53,831 nucleotides of DNA from an uncultured Phocaeicola sp. Lineage in GTDB: Bacteria; Bacteroidota; Bacteroidia; Bacteroidales; Bacteroidaceae. Every line of letters starts with the position of its first letter. Position 1 is the stretch's first letter. Position numbers and translations under genes: made by a program. Below the pieces are notes generated by a model, which made no database searches, had not been told where the DNA came from, and worked only from the letters and a program-made list of their open reading frames with translations. Of the stretch, positions 36,050-46,185 are shown piece by piece. The stretch is from NCBI GenBank assembly GCA_944320605.1, contig CALUIE010000009.1:1-53831 (forward strand), given 5' to 3'.

Positions 36050-37342
36050 TTATCTGCTGAACATCAAAGTGCCAAAACCGAGAGCATCGAAACCACCACT
36101 TTTTGTTTCATAGTTTCCTCCTCCACCTTCCGGAAAGCATGCTTCTGTTGCCACTTCTGTATATTGATATTTCTCAGCATCAACACCTTTAATTTTTGCA
36201 TAATGATTATAAACGAGTGCCCATATAGGTCTATACAATAAGTTTCTTTCGCTTATAGTAGGATACTCCTCATAGTCAGTGGCATGAGCGCCTTTGTATT
36301 CTCGGGTATATGGCAAATTGGGGACTTCCATATTCATAAAATTATATCTTGCAGTATATTCGCATGCTTTCAGGAACATATTATCATTATATCCGAAGAA
36401 GTCATCTCCCTGATTCCAAGCCAATTGGCAAATAACTCCAAGCAGTCCCTGACACAGGTATGTATGTCCCTGATCTCGGTTGCTTTCCTGCCATTGTGCA
36501 AGATTGGCATATTCGCCATCAAACACATGGTATATAGCTTTAGTTAATCTACCGTTTGTATCTCCTATCTGCAGATGTTCTATACCCTCATTGTAAATGT
36601 CTATTCTGTCTGCTAAGATTCCAATAGCCATTGTAGAAGCAATGTTACACAATCCCCAGTTTGCCCAATAGTGACCTGCAGGAGTATCATTGTGTCTTAC
36701 GAGGAAGTCTTTGTTCATAGGATAGAAAATCTCTACCATCCAATCCTGATAAGCCTTAAAATCAGTTTCTTCCCATCCGGGATAATCACGCATCAGTTCA
36801 CCGGCAACGGCAAATTGGTAACCATATATTCCGGCTGCTAAGTTAGCATCCGTTGTACCGTTTATTTCTGTACATTTTGCAGCCCATCCGTTGAGGATTT
36901 CTATAGACTTTTTTGCATAAGCCTCATCTTCTGTAATCTTCCACATTAAAGCCAACTGATAGGCTGCAGCAACATCGTTGAAAGCCTTTTCATAGTTTTC
37001 ATTATCCCCACCACGTGTAATCATTGACTGTGGATCTGCTTTATATGAAGTCTGCGCATGTCCATTATTCTTTAATAATTCATATCCTTCTTTCCAAGGC
37101 GATTTGTCAAGATTCTGCTTTATCCGTTCGAAGTCTTCAGGTGTGTGTAGTGCACCACAATGAACGAACTTTTCACCTTCTTCCATTAGAGGAACAGTCA
37201 GCAGTGAGGCTGTATTATCATTTAAAGGAATTTCATATAAATCTGTTTCTACATCCACAGGAGGCAGATTTATTCCATCTCCACAAGAAGAAAGGCTTAA
37301 TGTGGAGATATACAAAGCTGATAGATATATTAATTTTTTCAT
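36050..37342 (-). CDS. PL38-like polysaccharide lyase, lipoprotein, PUL B
   Basis: This 430-residue lipoprotein has lipobox L-S-S-C (Cys20) and an all-helical alginate-lyase-type body. Shared motifs with 18899-20116 are WANWG (226-230), QESNRDQGH (285-293), LLYRPIWALVYNHYAK and GFGTLMFSR at the end. The two proteins are clearly paralogous but diverged, so they may act on related but different linkages. It occupies the same slot, directly after the SGBP gene or genes, as in PUL A. Confidence 0.75.
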   Translation of the reverse strand: MKKLIYLSALYISTLSLSSCGDGINLPPVDVETDLYEIPLNDNTASLLTVPLMEEGEKFVHCGALHTPEDFERIKQNLDKSPWKEGYELLKNNGHAQTSYKADPQSMITRGGDNENYEKAFNDVAAAYQLALMWKITEDEAYAKKSIEILNGWAAKCTEINGTTDANLAAGIYGYQFAVAGELMRDYPGWEETDFKAYQDWMVEIFYPMNKDFLVRHNDTPAGHYWANWGLCNIASTMAIGILADRIDIYNEGIEHLQIGDTNGRLTKAIYHVFDGEYANLAQWQESNRDQGHTYLCQGLLGVICQLAWNQGDDFFGYNDNMFLKACEYTARYNFMNMEVPNLPYTREYKGAHATDYEEYPTISERNLLYRPIWALVYNHYAKIKGVDAEKYQYTEVATEACFPEGGGGNYETKSGGFDALGFGTLMFSR

Positions 37343-37354
37343 ATTCGAGTATTT

Positions 37355-39340
37355 TTATTCATTAACCACCTTAATTTTGATTTGGGAAATGCGGAGATAA
37401 TTATTATTACCTAACATCAGAGCAAATCCAAGTGTTAGAGGAAATGATTCATCGATTGTAAATTCTTCTGTTGTATGTGTCGTAACTACAGTAGTATGAT
37501 TTTCTGTCAGATTATATTCACAAATAACGTTCTCTTTTGACTCGAAATGCCATTCTTTAGGACTTATTCCACTATCAATTAAACCAGGGAAAGCAGAACC
37601 ACTACCTTTCATTATAGCAAATACTACGCCATCTCTTCCTGTTGCATTATCATCTTCGGCCACAGTTATCTCAACCTTGTATTTTCCTCTTGGTAAAATA
37701 ATATTTTGATATAATGATGCATTCCATGCATTAGCTTTTCCAGTGAAAGAAAGATAATTTACTTCATCTTCTATATATAAGGAATTACCATTAAACACAG
37801 AGCCTTTTATCCATCCTGCCGCATTATTTCCATCACTCTCAAAATTAGGGCCTGCATTTTCAAGAACATACTCTGTTATGTCGCCATCTGTACCTGCCGC
37901 AGGGATTACTGTTACTCTGAAATCTACCGGTGCGATAATATCACCTTCATAGCTTAACTTCACATTTACATCTTTCTTTTCTGTAATACCTCCAGGAACT
38001 GTGAAAGTTATTGATTGTTCTGAAACTGATGTTGGACTAATGTCTGTTCCATCAAAAGTCAGAGTAAGTTTTTCTGTTAGTTCATTAAGGTTTGACCCTT
38101 TTATTATCATTTCACCACCAGAGAACACTATTGCATCATAAGATTTTACTACGGGAGCTGCTTTAAGTTTAAAATCATCCTTTACTATGAATTCCTTACC
38201 TGAATATACAAAATTTAAAGAATAAGTTCCTGCAGCCAAATCTGTAGGCAGTTTTGCTTTTACAGTACCGGCTGCAGCATCGTATTTGACAATATCAGCC
38301 TTTTTGACAATATCAGCCTTTTTATCTCTTATAAGTATACTTACATATTCCTTTCCCGAAGGTAATCTTGTAGCTGATATATTTATTTCATTACCTACAT
38401 ATCCGCTTTCGTCAGAACTGAAAGAGGTAGGTTTGTCAATTACGTTATAGACTACAGTAGATTCTTTTTCCTCAAAAGGAGTCTTTACCTTAATTGCATA
38501 TTCTCCAGTTTCCATTCCGTCAGGAAGAGTTACGATAAGGCTGTTATCGTCAGATTCTTCTTTATTAATAGTAACATCCTTTTCGCCCAACCAGACACGT
38601 GTCTGGTCCAGAATTTCACCGTTACCCAAACCTGTGCCAACTATTTTTATTTTACATCCGGCATATCCCTCATCAGGCAATGTTTTTTCTACTGTGAGAG
38701 GATGTATCAACATAAATGGATAAGGCATGTTAACCTCTTCTATTGGACCAACATTAAGGGTAAGTTTATCTTCATCGTTGACATCTTCCGGTATCTCAAT
38801 CTTTATTTCATTTTCATTCCATGAGATAATTTCAGCTTCCGTTTTTCCAAACAAAACTTCAATGTCTTTTTCACTACCACCTAACAGATTCCCGTAAAGC
38901 GTGATGGTTCCACCCGGCATACCCCAACATTTAGGGTCAGTTTTTCCAAACATAGGATCCATGGCCAATACTTCAGGGTTACCCATTACCCTGAACTGGA
39001 TACTGTTTGATACAATTTCATCCATAAACTCCACAACAATCTTTCCTGTAGTGGCATCCTCCGGCACAATAGCTTTTATCTGTTGGTCGCTGCAAGACAT
39101 TATCTCGGCCTCTTTTTCGCCTATTGCTACTTTTATGAAATCTTTTGCACCGCCGAAGTTCTCACCAATTATCGTAAATTGCTCTCCCGGATATCCATAC
39201 TCTGTTTCTACTCCGGTAACCACAACATCCGTTTCGCCGGAATTGACAAGATGTACTATGTTTTCGTCAACATCGTTTTCACAGGAAGCGAGTAGTGCTG
39301 ACGCTAATAAAGCACAATTCAAAAAATATAATATCTTCAT
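37355..39340 (-). CDS. SGBP 2 of PUL B: IPT/TIG repeats plus DUF5013-like domain
   Basis: This 661-residue lipoprotein has lipobox L-A-S-C (Cys20). About five IPT/TIG Ig-like modules (40-118, 119-210, 211-300, 301-395, 396-480) carry the usual G-x-x-x-x-I-x-G-x-x-x-G pattern, degenerate in modules 4 and 5. A C-terminal domain from about 490 follows (GPNFESDGNNAAGWIK...), which also ends the fimbrillin chimera at 32768. Multi-module SGBPs project the binding domain away from the membrane. Module 4 contains a 6-residue in-frame duplication (ADIVKK twice) from an 18-bp tandem repeat at 38288-38323. Confidence 0.85.
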   Translation of the reverse strand: MKILYFLNCALLASALLASCENDVDENIVHLVNSGETDVVVTGVETEYGYPGEQFTIIGENFGGAKDFIKVAIGEKEAEIMSCSDQQIKAIVPEDATTGKIVVEFMDEIVSNSIQFRVMGNPEVLAMDPMFGKTDPKCWGMPGGTITLYGNLLGGSEKDIEVLFGKTEAEIISWNENEIKIEIPEDVNDEDKLTLNVGPIEEVNMPYPFMLIHPLTVEKTLPDEGYAGCKIKIVGTGLGNGEILDQTRVWLGEKDVTINKEESDDNSLIVTLPDGMETGEYAIKVKTPFEEKESTVVYNVIDKPTSFSSDESGYVGNEINISATRLPSGKEYVSILIRDKKADIVKKADIVKYDAAAGTVKAKLPTDLAAGTYSLNFVYSGKEFIVKDDFKLKAAPVVKSYDAIVFSGGEMIIKGSNLNELTEKLTLTFDGTDISPTSVSEQSITFTVPGGITEKKDVNVKLSYEGDIIAPVDFRVTVIPAAGTDGDITEYVLENAGPNFESDGNNAAGWIKGSVFNGNSLYIEDEVNYLSFTGKANAWNASLYQNIILPRGKYKVEITVAEDDNATGRDGVVFAIMKGSGSAFPGLIDSGISPKEWHFESKENVICEYNLTENHTTVVTTHTTEEFTIDESFPLTLGFALMLGNNNYLRISQIKIKVVNE

Positions 39341-39358
39341 AATTCGATTTTTTAGTTA

Positions 39359-40510
39359 TTATTCATTTACACTTCTTTTCAAAGAAATTCCTGATATATG
39401 AATCTCGTTACTTGTCCAAAGCATAGTGGCGAAACCTACAGTCAATGTGGTTGTTTCTTCCAAACTGATATCGCAAGAATATTCAGTTGTTTCGGATACT
39501 ACACGAGTCAAATCAATATTTCCAATAACATAGTCGTTTTCTACAAAGTCCCATGTTGCACTACCTGTCAATATAGGGAATGTTCCTGACGATTTAGCGA
39601 CAGCAAACCTTGCTCCATAACGTCCTGAACCTTTGATTGCCTTTTCTACGGTTATTTTAAAAGTGTATTTTCCTTCAGGCAAAGATATAATCTGATAATA
39701 GGCTCCGTCTGATTTGCTTGTAGGTCGCAAAACTAACATTCCGTCAGGTTCGTCCTCGGTGAAATGTAAAGCTTTTGGTTCAAAATTGCTATTTGCAGTC
39801 CAATACAAAGCTGTACCCCATTCGCTATCGCTTGCATCCGCACGTTGGAAAGGTTGTTTGCTGTTCTGCAGGAATAATTCTGTCACATCACCTTCAACAT
39901 TAAGATTGATAAGAGAAGTACCTTCCACTTCATACCCATCTACTGTTATTACCACTTGTCCGGATATGAATTCTGCCGGGATTATGAATTTAATTTCATT
40001 TTCAGTTACAGATGTAACTTCTGCCGTCTTTCCTCCAATGGTTACCTGTACTTTTTCAATACTGTTTCCGAAAGCAGAACCAAGAACAGATATTACATCA
40101 CCATCTTTAGCGAACAAATCTCCGGTTGAAGAAACTATTTCCTGAATAGTAGGTGTAGGTATTACCGTAAAATCTTCGGACGACTGTACAGAGTGTGTCC
40201 ACAGATTTAGTGTAATCTTTCCGCTTTCTGCACCTTCCGGTACTTCTACAATAATCCTGTTATTATTGCATGAAATTATGTTAGTCGCCTTGACATTTCC
40301 GAACATCACCTCTACAGGTTCCATTCTGTCGCCAAAATCTTCACCTATCAGAGCCACCTGCGAAGCTACATATCCGCTTGCCGGATATATACTTTCAATT
40401 TTAGGTTCCGGATAAACATATTCCTTGAACTTACCGTCCTTTTCGCAAGAAACAAATGCTATAGAAAGCAGCGATAAGAATATAGTCTTTATAAATGATA
40501 TTTTTTTCAT
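39359..40510 (-). CDS. SGBP 1 of PUL B: two IPT/TIG modules plus DUF5013-like domain
   Basis: This 383-residue lipoprotein has lipobox F-V-S-C (Cys22). Two IPT/TIG modules (about 36-118 and 120-205) precede a C-terminal domain (about 210-383). That domain aligns in layout with the ends of the proteins at 37355 and 32768 (YYQIISLPEGKYTFKITVE, GFATMLWTSNEIHISGI). ATG at 40510 is preferred over a TTG two codons upstream because the signal peptide starts there. It occupies the SusE position, directly after SusD. Confidence 0.85.
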   Translation of the reverse strand: MKKISFIKTIFLSLLSIAFVSCEKDGKFKEYVYPEPKIESIYPASGYVASQVALIGEDFGDRMEPVEVMFGNVKATNIISCNNNRIIVEVPEGAESGKITLNLWTHSVQSSEDFTVIPTPTIQEIVSSTGDLFAKDGDVISVLGSAFGNSIEKVQVTIGGKTAEVTSVTENEIKFIIPAEFISGQVVITVDGYEVEGTSLINLNVEGDVTELFLQNSKQPFQRADASDSEWGTALYWTANSNFEPKALHFTEDEPDGMLVLRPTSKSDGAYYQIISLPEGKYTFKITVEKAIKGSGRYGARFAVAKSSGTFPILTGSATWDFVENDYVIGNIDLTRVVSETTEYSCDISLEETTTLTVGFATMLWTSNEIHISGISLKRSVNE

Positions 40511-40540
40511 AACCAAAATGTTATATTGTTAATTCTTTGA

Positions 40541-42289
40541 TTAATAACCCGGATTCTGCTTTAAATTGCCGTTCAGGTTTATCTGTTTCTGAGGTATAGG
40601 CCATAGATAATGTGTTTTTGTAACATTAAAGTTTGTTTTAACGTCTATAGCCACACATTTCAATTTGCCTTCCGGAGTATCTGTTTCTTCCGTACCCCAT
40701 ACATATGTATTTTCTGCGAAACTGGAAGTGTTTTCACCTTCAGTCATAAATGTTGTATCATAATCGTCGCTACCGACTACCATACCCAATCGTGACTCAT
40801 TAAGTTCCTGTTCCATTATTCCCCAGCGTTTAAGGTCGTCGAAGCGATATCCCTCCATGTATAGTTCTACTGTTCTTTCTCTTCTTATTTCCTCCTTCAT
40901 GTCCAGACCGTTATCAGCAACCAAGGCATTAGTAAGACTCGCAACACCTGCTCGTTTTCTCAACTGATTGATAGACCTTTCCAATTCCTGATCTGTTATT
41001 TCTCCTCTCAGTTCATAAATAGCTTCTGCATAAATGAGATAAACTTCGGCAAGTCTAAGTACAGGATAGTTTGGCGATTCGTTCAGATTTGTTTTTCCCT
41101 CACAATAGAACTTTGCAGAAACATATCCGGAACGTCCGTCATTCAGTTTCTTGTCATCCGAAGGCTGATAAATATACGACTTTAGTCTATAATCTCTATT
41201 GGTAAATTCGCTTGAAGGATTTTCGTAACCCTTAAACTTTTCAGATTTTTCAATAGGCAGTCCGTCAGTACATACAAACATGTCTATAAACTTACGGCTT
41301 ACATCCATTTTAGGAACTGTCTGATTAAGATTTATACCCCCCGGTCTTAAACTTGCATCATATACGCTATATATAATGAATTCGTTGTTAGATGCCTTTG
41401 TCATACCTGCAGGATTACTGTCTGCTTCTTCCAGACAGAACAGGTATCGGCTACTCATGTTCTGCATACTGCTTTGTGAGTTATAATTCCACAAAGAATA
41501 TTTTCCGTTTACAATTACGTCATACGATAATTGTTCAGCTTCTGCCAGAAACTCATTTACCTGATCAGATTCAGGTCCTTCCGAACCTTCATAGTCAGTT
41601 GTTGTTCCATTATATTTTCTCCATGTAGCTTCATAAAGCAATACCCTTGCCTTAAATGCTTTTGCTGCATACTGGCTTATACGTCCTTTTTCGTCTGCCG
41701 GAATAGACTGTTCGAGAGGCAATCCTTCAATAGCCTTGTCCAAATCTTCAAGAATAAGACTGAAAATCTCATATCTGCTATTACGTTTTCCCATAAGTTC
41801 CGGCGAGTCTATGTCAAGTACAGTAGTAACCTTTGGTACTCCTCCGAAAAACTTAAGAAGATAAAAATACGAGTAAGCTCTGAAGAAATAAGCTTCAGAA
41901 ACATAACGCGAAATATCCTGTGAGTCGCCCGGATAAGATTTAGCTTTCTCCAGTAGAATATTTACAGTTCTAATGTTAGAATAACAGTTATTCCATCTTG
42001 TGTCATCAGTTGTAACCTGTATTGTTCCTCTACCTACTTCAGATTGGTAGTTAAAGTATGTCGATAAGTCTGTAGAGCCATCGAAATAATTATAAATTGA
42101 GCCATATTTTGAATTCCAACCTAACAGTTGTCCATAGAAAGATATGGCATATTCGTTAAAATCGGATGCTTCTTTAAAATAAACAGCATCTGTCATTTCA
42201 TCCAGAGGATCCAAATCAAGAAAGTAGCTTTGACATGAAGATAATCCCAAGCCAAGACTGCAAGCTAAAATATATAATGTTTTTTTCAT
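40541..42289 (-). CDS. SusD/RagB family glycan-binding lipoprotein, PUL B
   Basis: This 582-residue protein has lipobox L-S-S-C (Cys19). Family segments present include LDPLDEMTDAVYFKEASDF, VSEAYFFRAYSYFYLLKFFG, VLRLAEVYLIYAEAIYEL, EEIRRERTVELYMEGYRFDDLKRW and the C-terminal LWPIPQKQINLNGNLKQNPGY. It pairs with the SusC encoded 17 bases upstream. Confidence 0.96.
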   Translation of the reverse strand: MKKTLYILACSLGLGLSSCQSYFLDLDPLDEMTDAVYFKEASDFNEYAISFYGQLLGWNSKYGSIYNYFDGSTDLSTYFNYQSEVGRGTIQVTTDDTRWNNCYSNIRTVNILLEKAKSYPGDSQDISRYVSEAYFFRAYSYFYLLKFFGGVPKVTTVLDIDSPELMGKRNSRYEIFSLILEDLDKAIEGLPLEQSIPADEKGRISQYAAKAFKARVLLYEATWRKYNGTTTDYEGSEGPESDQVNEFLAEAEQLSYDVIVNGKYSLWNYNSQSSMQNMSSRYLFCLEEADSNPAGMTKASNNEFIIYSVYDASLRPGGINLNQTVPKMDVSRKFIDMFVCTDGLPIEKSEKFKGYENPSSEFTNRDYRLKSYIYQPSDDKKLNDGRSGYVSAKFYCEGKTNLNESPNYPVLRLAEVYLIYAEAIYELRGEITDQELERSINQLRKRAGVASLTNALVADNGLDMKEEIRRERTVELYMEGYRFDDLKRWGIMEQELNESRLGMVVGSDDYDTTFMTEGENTSSFAENTYVWGTEETDTPEGKLKCVAIDVKTNFNVTKTHYLWPIPQKQINLNGNLKQNPGY

Positions 42290-42306
42290 AACTTCTTAAA
42301 TCATAT

Positions 42307-45300
42307 TTAGAAACCAATATTAATACCAAATGACCATGTACGGCAGAAAGGATAACCGGAGTTCTGTGATGTTTCTCCCATTTCCGGGTCAAATCCATCC
42401 TTGACACTTGTCAACTCCCATAAGTCATTTCCAGAGAAATATACTCTAACTTTCTGCAATTTTGCTTTCATTGTCCATTGCTGAGGAAGAGTATATCCTA
42501 AAACTAAAGATTTCAGACGTACATATCGGCTGTTCTGCAGCATGAAGTCGTTATTTTCATAATTCCATTTAGCTCTGTTTGCATAAGTAGTCAATCTTGG
42601 ATATTGTGCGTCAGTGTTATCTTCTGTCCATGTTTTTCCAAGGAAGTTAGGATTCTGGTTTGTATATTCTGCATAGAAAGGATATGCCATCCATCCGGTT
42701 CTAAGTATATATTGTTTTCCTACTCCCTGGAAAAGCATATTAAGGTCTATACCTTTCCATGAGCCACCAAGGTTCAAACCGAATACATAATGTGCATCTC
42801 CATCGCCCAGGAATTGCAAATCACTGTTTTCAGAACCATCTGCAGTTATGACGTAATCACCATTAAGATCCAATCTTTTTGTATCTCCAGGACGAAGAGT
42901 AGTGACCGTACCCTCGTTTACATTTGTCAAAGCCGCACCACCGGCTTTATATAAGTCATAAAATCTGTCAACTTCTGCCTGATCCTTGAAGAATCCGTCG
43001 GTACGGTAAAGGAAGAACGAGTTAAGAGGATAACCGTTAACTGTGGCATTCTTTCCTGCAACATAGGTGTCAGCACCTTCCAGTTCCATCAGCAATGATT
43101 TTGTATCACTGATATTGAAATTCACAAAATAGTTTAAATCTCCTTTAGTATCTCTCCATCCCAATGAAACTTCCCAACCTTTTACGTTAAGATGTCCGCT
43201 GTTTGTCTTTGGAGCTGTACCTCCAAGAACGGACGGATAAGTAACGTTCGACAGCATTCCATTGTTGTCTTTTACGAAATAGTCAAAACTTGCAGTAAGT
43301 CTGTTTGACAAGAATGCCAAATCCAGTCCGACGTTCTTCTGTCCTACTCTTTCCCATGTTCTTGTATAGCTTATAAGTCCGGAATTATTGAGGCTTGACG
43401 ACACATGGCTTGTTGCAGGATATCCTAAAATGAACGAACCGGTGTTAACCGTAGATACATAATCATAGTTTCCTAATCCGGCATCATTACCCGAAGTACC
43501 ATAGCTGAATCTTATTTTACCAAAATCAAGAACAGAAGTAACAGGTTGCATAAAACTTTCTTGAGTAAAAACCCATCCTAACGACATTGAGCCAAAGTTA
43601 GAAAACTTATGTCCCTCGGCAAACTTGGAGTTACCGTCACGTCGTCCCATAAATTCTACAAGATACTTTTCCTTATAGTTGTAATTTACTTTGGCTATAT
43701 ATGAGAATGTACCATTGTGTGCTTTGCCTCCACTATTACCTTGCGCTCCACTTGCGAGTCCCAAGTCATACACTCCGTCATCCTGGAAATTTTCACGGGC
43801 TGTAGTAAGATAATTGGTATTCCATTTCTCAGCATTCAGACCAATCATGAAGTCAAAGTTATGTTCCTCAGCAAAGACCTTCTTATATTTCAGCAATGCA
43901 GAATAGTATTGATACAGACTGTTGTTGGCCTGCATGAGATAACCGGGGTTATTCTCTGTCTTTATATTTGCAGGGTCTGTAGGATATATAAGTGATGTAT
44001 TTGTGGCATCAATAACCTTGTCTACAGGATTTCCAAACCAGTCATAAGTCTGAACCGGAATAACATATCTTTCTCTTCTGTATTCCTCGTTCTGGAATGA
44101 AGCCATTCCTTCAAAAGACAGTCCTTTGCAGATGTCTGCTATTACTTTCAGGTCAATGCGCGATGTCAAATTAGATTTCTTGTCACGTCCGCCATCGCTT
44201 GTTGCAGCTACCGGCTGACGGTCGCCCACTGTACCATAATTCGCATACCATTGTCCGTATGGATTCTTTGCCGGGAAGAAAGGCATTTCCTGACCGTAAA
44301 GCGAGGCATCAAGACCTACAGAAGGAGATTCTGTATTTGTTTTAATCATGCTGGCTGATGTTTCCAACTTCAGCCAATCGGTCAGTTTATATCCATAGTT
44401 CATACGCAAGTTAAGCTGCTTCTGTCCGTCGTAAGCGGTTGCAAGGTTACCCTGATTATCGGCATACATGGCAGATATACGATAGTCGCTTTTCTCTCCG
44501 GCTCCGGAAACACTGAGGTTATGCTGGTATGAATATCTGGTAGCAAACATTTCATCTATACGGTTAGCATCACCAATGAATATTTCTCCCCAATATGCTG
44601 TAGGGTAAATACCTTCTATCCCCTGTTGCATCTTGCGCATATTCTCTTCAGAAATCCATCCCCACCAGTTAGGTACTATTTCTTCCTTGTTCCCCTCTAT
44701 CCACATAGTGGCATATTCCGACATAGTAGGCGAATAGTTGGTTATACCATTGGTATTGAAACGCATATTGAAATCATAATTTACGCTGACTTTTCCTTTA
44801 CCTTTTTTGGTAGTAACAAGAATTACACCGTTTGCGGCCTTAGCACCATATATAGATGCAGAACCGTCTTTCAGCACAGTGATACTTTCGATATCATCCG
44901 AGTTCATATTCTGGAATGAAGTAGCATTTAAGGCAGGAACTCCATCAATGATAACCAATGGCGAGCCTCCATTTACAGAAGTCGCACCACGAATCTGGAA
45001 ATCAAGTCCTTCATTACCTGGACGTGAAGAAGAACGGTTAACCACCAGACCAGGAGTCTGGCCTTGAAGTGCAAGTCCGACATTAGTCACGGCACGGCTC
45101 TCCAAAGCGCGGCTGTTAACCTGTTCAATGGAACCTGTCAGTGTAGCTTTCTTCTGAGTACCATAACCTACTACAACGACTTCGTCCAACATTTCAGAAT
45201 CCTCTTTAAGCACAATCTTCTGTAATGCCTGTTTATTCGATGCAGATATTTCTATTGTTTTAAAACCAATATAAGATATTACAAGAACTGATTTTGACGA

Positions 45301-45558
45301 TGATACATTCAGAACGAAATTACCGTCAATGTCAGTAATCACACCATTTGTTGTTCCCTTTTCAAGAATACTTGCACCAATCACCGGAAATCCGTCAGGA
45401 TCGAGCACAGTACCTTGTACTGATACAGACTGGGTGACAGAAGAAACTCCTGCCGATTCCGCATAAACCTGACCTATCCCTCCTGCCATCATAGAAGAGG
45501 CGATAAGGACTGCCAGTAACCCTTTTCTGGGTGAAGAACCATAAATTCTATCTTTCAT
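42307..45558 (-). CDS. SusC/RagA family TonB-dependent outer-membrane transporter, PUL B
   Basis: This 1083-residue protein has a signal peptide, a carboxypeptidase-regulatory-like domain (VQGTVLDPDGFPVIGASI), MLDEVVVVGYGTQKK, a plug (SPLVIIDGVPALNATSF, ITVLKDGSASIYGAKAANGVILVTTK) and a C-terminal barrel ending WSFGINIGF. No STN domain is present. A DLNGDYVITADGSENSD loop resembles the calcium-binding loops of other SusC proteins. The gene starts 15 bases after the ECF sigma gene, in the same arrangement as PUL A. Confidence 0.96.
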   Translation of the reverse strand: MKDRIYGSSPRKGLLAVLIASSMMAGGIGQVYAESAGVSSVTQSVSVQGTVLDPDGFPVIGASILEKGTTNGVITDIDGNFVLNVSSSKSVLVISYIGFKTIEISASNKQALQKIVLKEDSEMLDEVVVVGYGTQKKATLTGSIEQVNSRALESRAVTNVGLALQGQTPGLVVNRSSSRPGNEGLDFQIRGATSVNGGSPLVIIDGVPALNATSFQNMNSDDIESITVLKDGSASIYGAKAANGVILVTTKKGKGKVSVNYDFNMRFNTNGITNYSPTMSEYATMWIEGNKEEIVPNWWGWISEENMRKMQQGIEGIYPTAYWGEIFIGDANRIDEMFATRYSYQHNLSVSGAGEKSDYRISAMYADNQGNLATAYDGQKQLNLRMNYGYKLTDWLKLETSASMIKTNTESPSVGLDASLYGQEMPFFPAKNPYGQWYANYGTVGDRQPVAATSDGGRDKKSNLTSRIDLKVIADICKGLSFEGMASFQNEEYRRERYVIPVQTYDWFGNPVDKVIDATNTSLIYPTDPANIKTENNPGYLMQANNSLYQYYSALLKYKKVFAEEHNFDFMIGLNAEKWNTNYLTTARENFQDDGVYDLGLASGAQGNSGGKAHNGTFSYIAKVNYNYKEKYLVEFMGRRDGNSKFAEGHKFSNFGSMSLGWVFTQESFMQPVTSVLDFGKIRFSYGTSGNDAGLGNYDYVSTVNTGSFILGYPATSHVSSSLNNSGLISYTRTWERVGQKNVGLDLAFLSNRLTASFDYFVKDNNGMLSNVTYPSVLGGTAPKTNSGHLNVKGWEVSLGWRDTKGDLNYFVNFNISDTKSLLMELEGADTYVAGKNATVNGYPLNSFFLYRTDGFFKDQAEVDRFYDLYKAGGAALTNVNEGTVTTLRPGDTKRLDLNGDYVITADGSENSDLQFLGDGDAHYVFGLNLGGSWKGIDLNMLFQGVGKQYILRTGWMAYPFYAEYTNQNPNFLGKTWTEDNTDAQYPRLTTYANRAKWNYENNDFMLQNSRYVRLKSLVLGYTLPQQWTMKAKLQKVRVYFSGNDLWELTSVKDGFDPEMGETSQNSGYPFCRTWSFGINIGF

Positions 45559-45573
45559 ACGATTTTAGTTTTG

Positions 45574-46101
45574 TTATATACATTGTTTTATAAATTCTCT
45601 CACTTGTTTTCTTCCCATCAGCAGATGTCCCTCTACTGTACGTTTGGAAAGTGACATTTCAGCTGCAATCTCTTCTGTGGAAAGACATTCGAATCTGTTT
45701 TTCATATATATCACCCGACGCTGTTCGGGAAGACTGTTTACTTTCATTATCTCCAACTTGGATATTTCCTTGGCAAATACTTTACATTCCACATCGTCGT
45801 AAGTCATGTCAAGACCCTCCATTGAATAAACGCCAACCTCCTTTTTGCTAATCAGCCTGCGCATATAGTCTGTAACGAGATTTCTTGCTACGGTAAACAT
45901 AAAGCTTCTCACCGTATCACTTCTTAGCATCTTGCCATATTCCATCATGCGGAGGAAAACATCCTGCGTAATATCCTGCGCATCTTCGTAATTACCTATA
46001 CGCTTATAGACATAATAAAGCACTGTGTCTTTATCATGTTCATAAGTTTCGGAAACCAAATTACCGATTTTTTCCTGGGATATGATACTTGTATTTTCCA
46101 T
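45574..46101 (-). CDS. ECF-type RNA polymerase sigma factor heading the PUL B SusCD operon
   Basis: This 175-residue protein has sigma region 2 (EDAQDITQDVFLRMMEYGKML, FTVARNLVTDYMRR) and region 4 (LPEQRRVIYMKNRFECLSTEEIAAEMSLSKRTVEGHLLMGRKQV). No anti-sigma gene is adjacent, and the SusC has no STN domain. Its activity is therefore probably set by its expression, which begins at the HTCS-type operator and promoter at 46121-46185. It is paralogous to the factor at 26643-27158. Confidence 0.9.
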   Translation of the reverse strand: MENTSIISQEKIGNLVSETYEHDKDTVLYYVYKRIGNYEDAQDITQDVFLRMMEYGKMLRSDTVRSFMFTVARNLVTDYMRRLISKKEVGVYSMEGLDMTYDDVECKVFAKEISKLEIMKVNSLPEQRRVIYMKNRFECLSTEEIAAEMSLSKRTVEGHLLMGRKQVREFIKQCI

Positions 46102-46120
46102 AATTCATGTTTTTCGATTA

Positions 46121-46185
46121 CAAAGGTATGGTTTACCTTTATTTCAATTCATTAACTATGTAACAAATGATGTAAATATGGTAAC
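46121..46185 (-). promoter_or_regulatory. Promoter plus GTAAC-type operator of the PUL B ECF sigma-SusCD operon
   Basis: The -7 box TACCTTTG lies at 46128-46121 (coding strand). GTAACA-type half-sites at 46160-46165 and 46181-46186 (plus-strand reading) are spaced 21 bases, with 31 bases between the -7 box and the nearer half-site. Half-sites, period and distance match the other two PUL B sites. I infer binding by the AraC domain of the adjacent HTCS. Confidence 0.7.
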
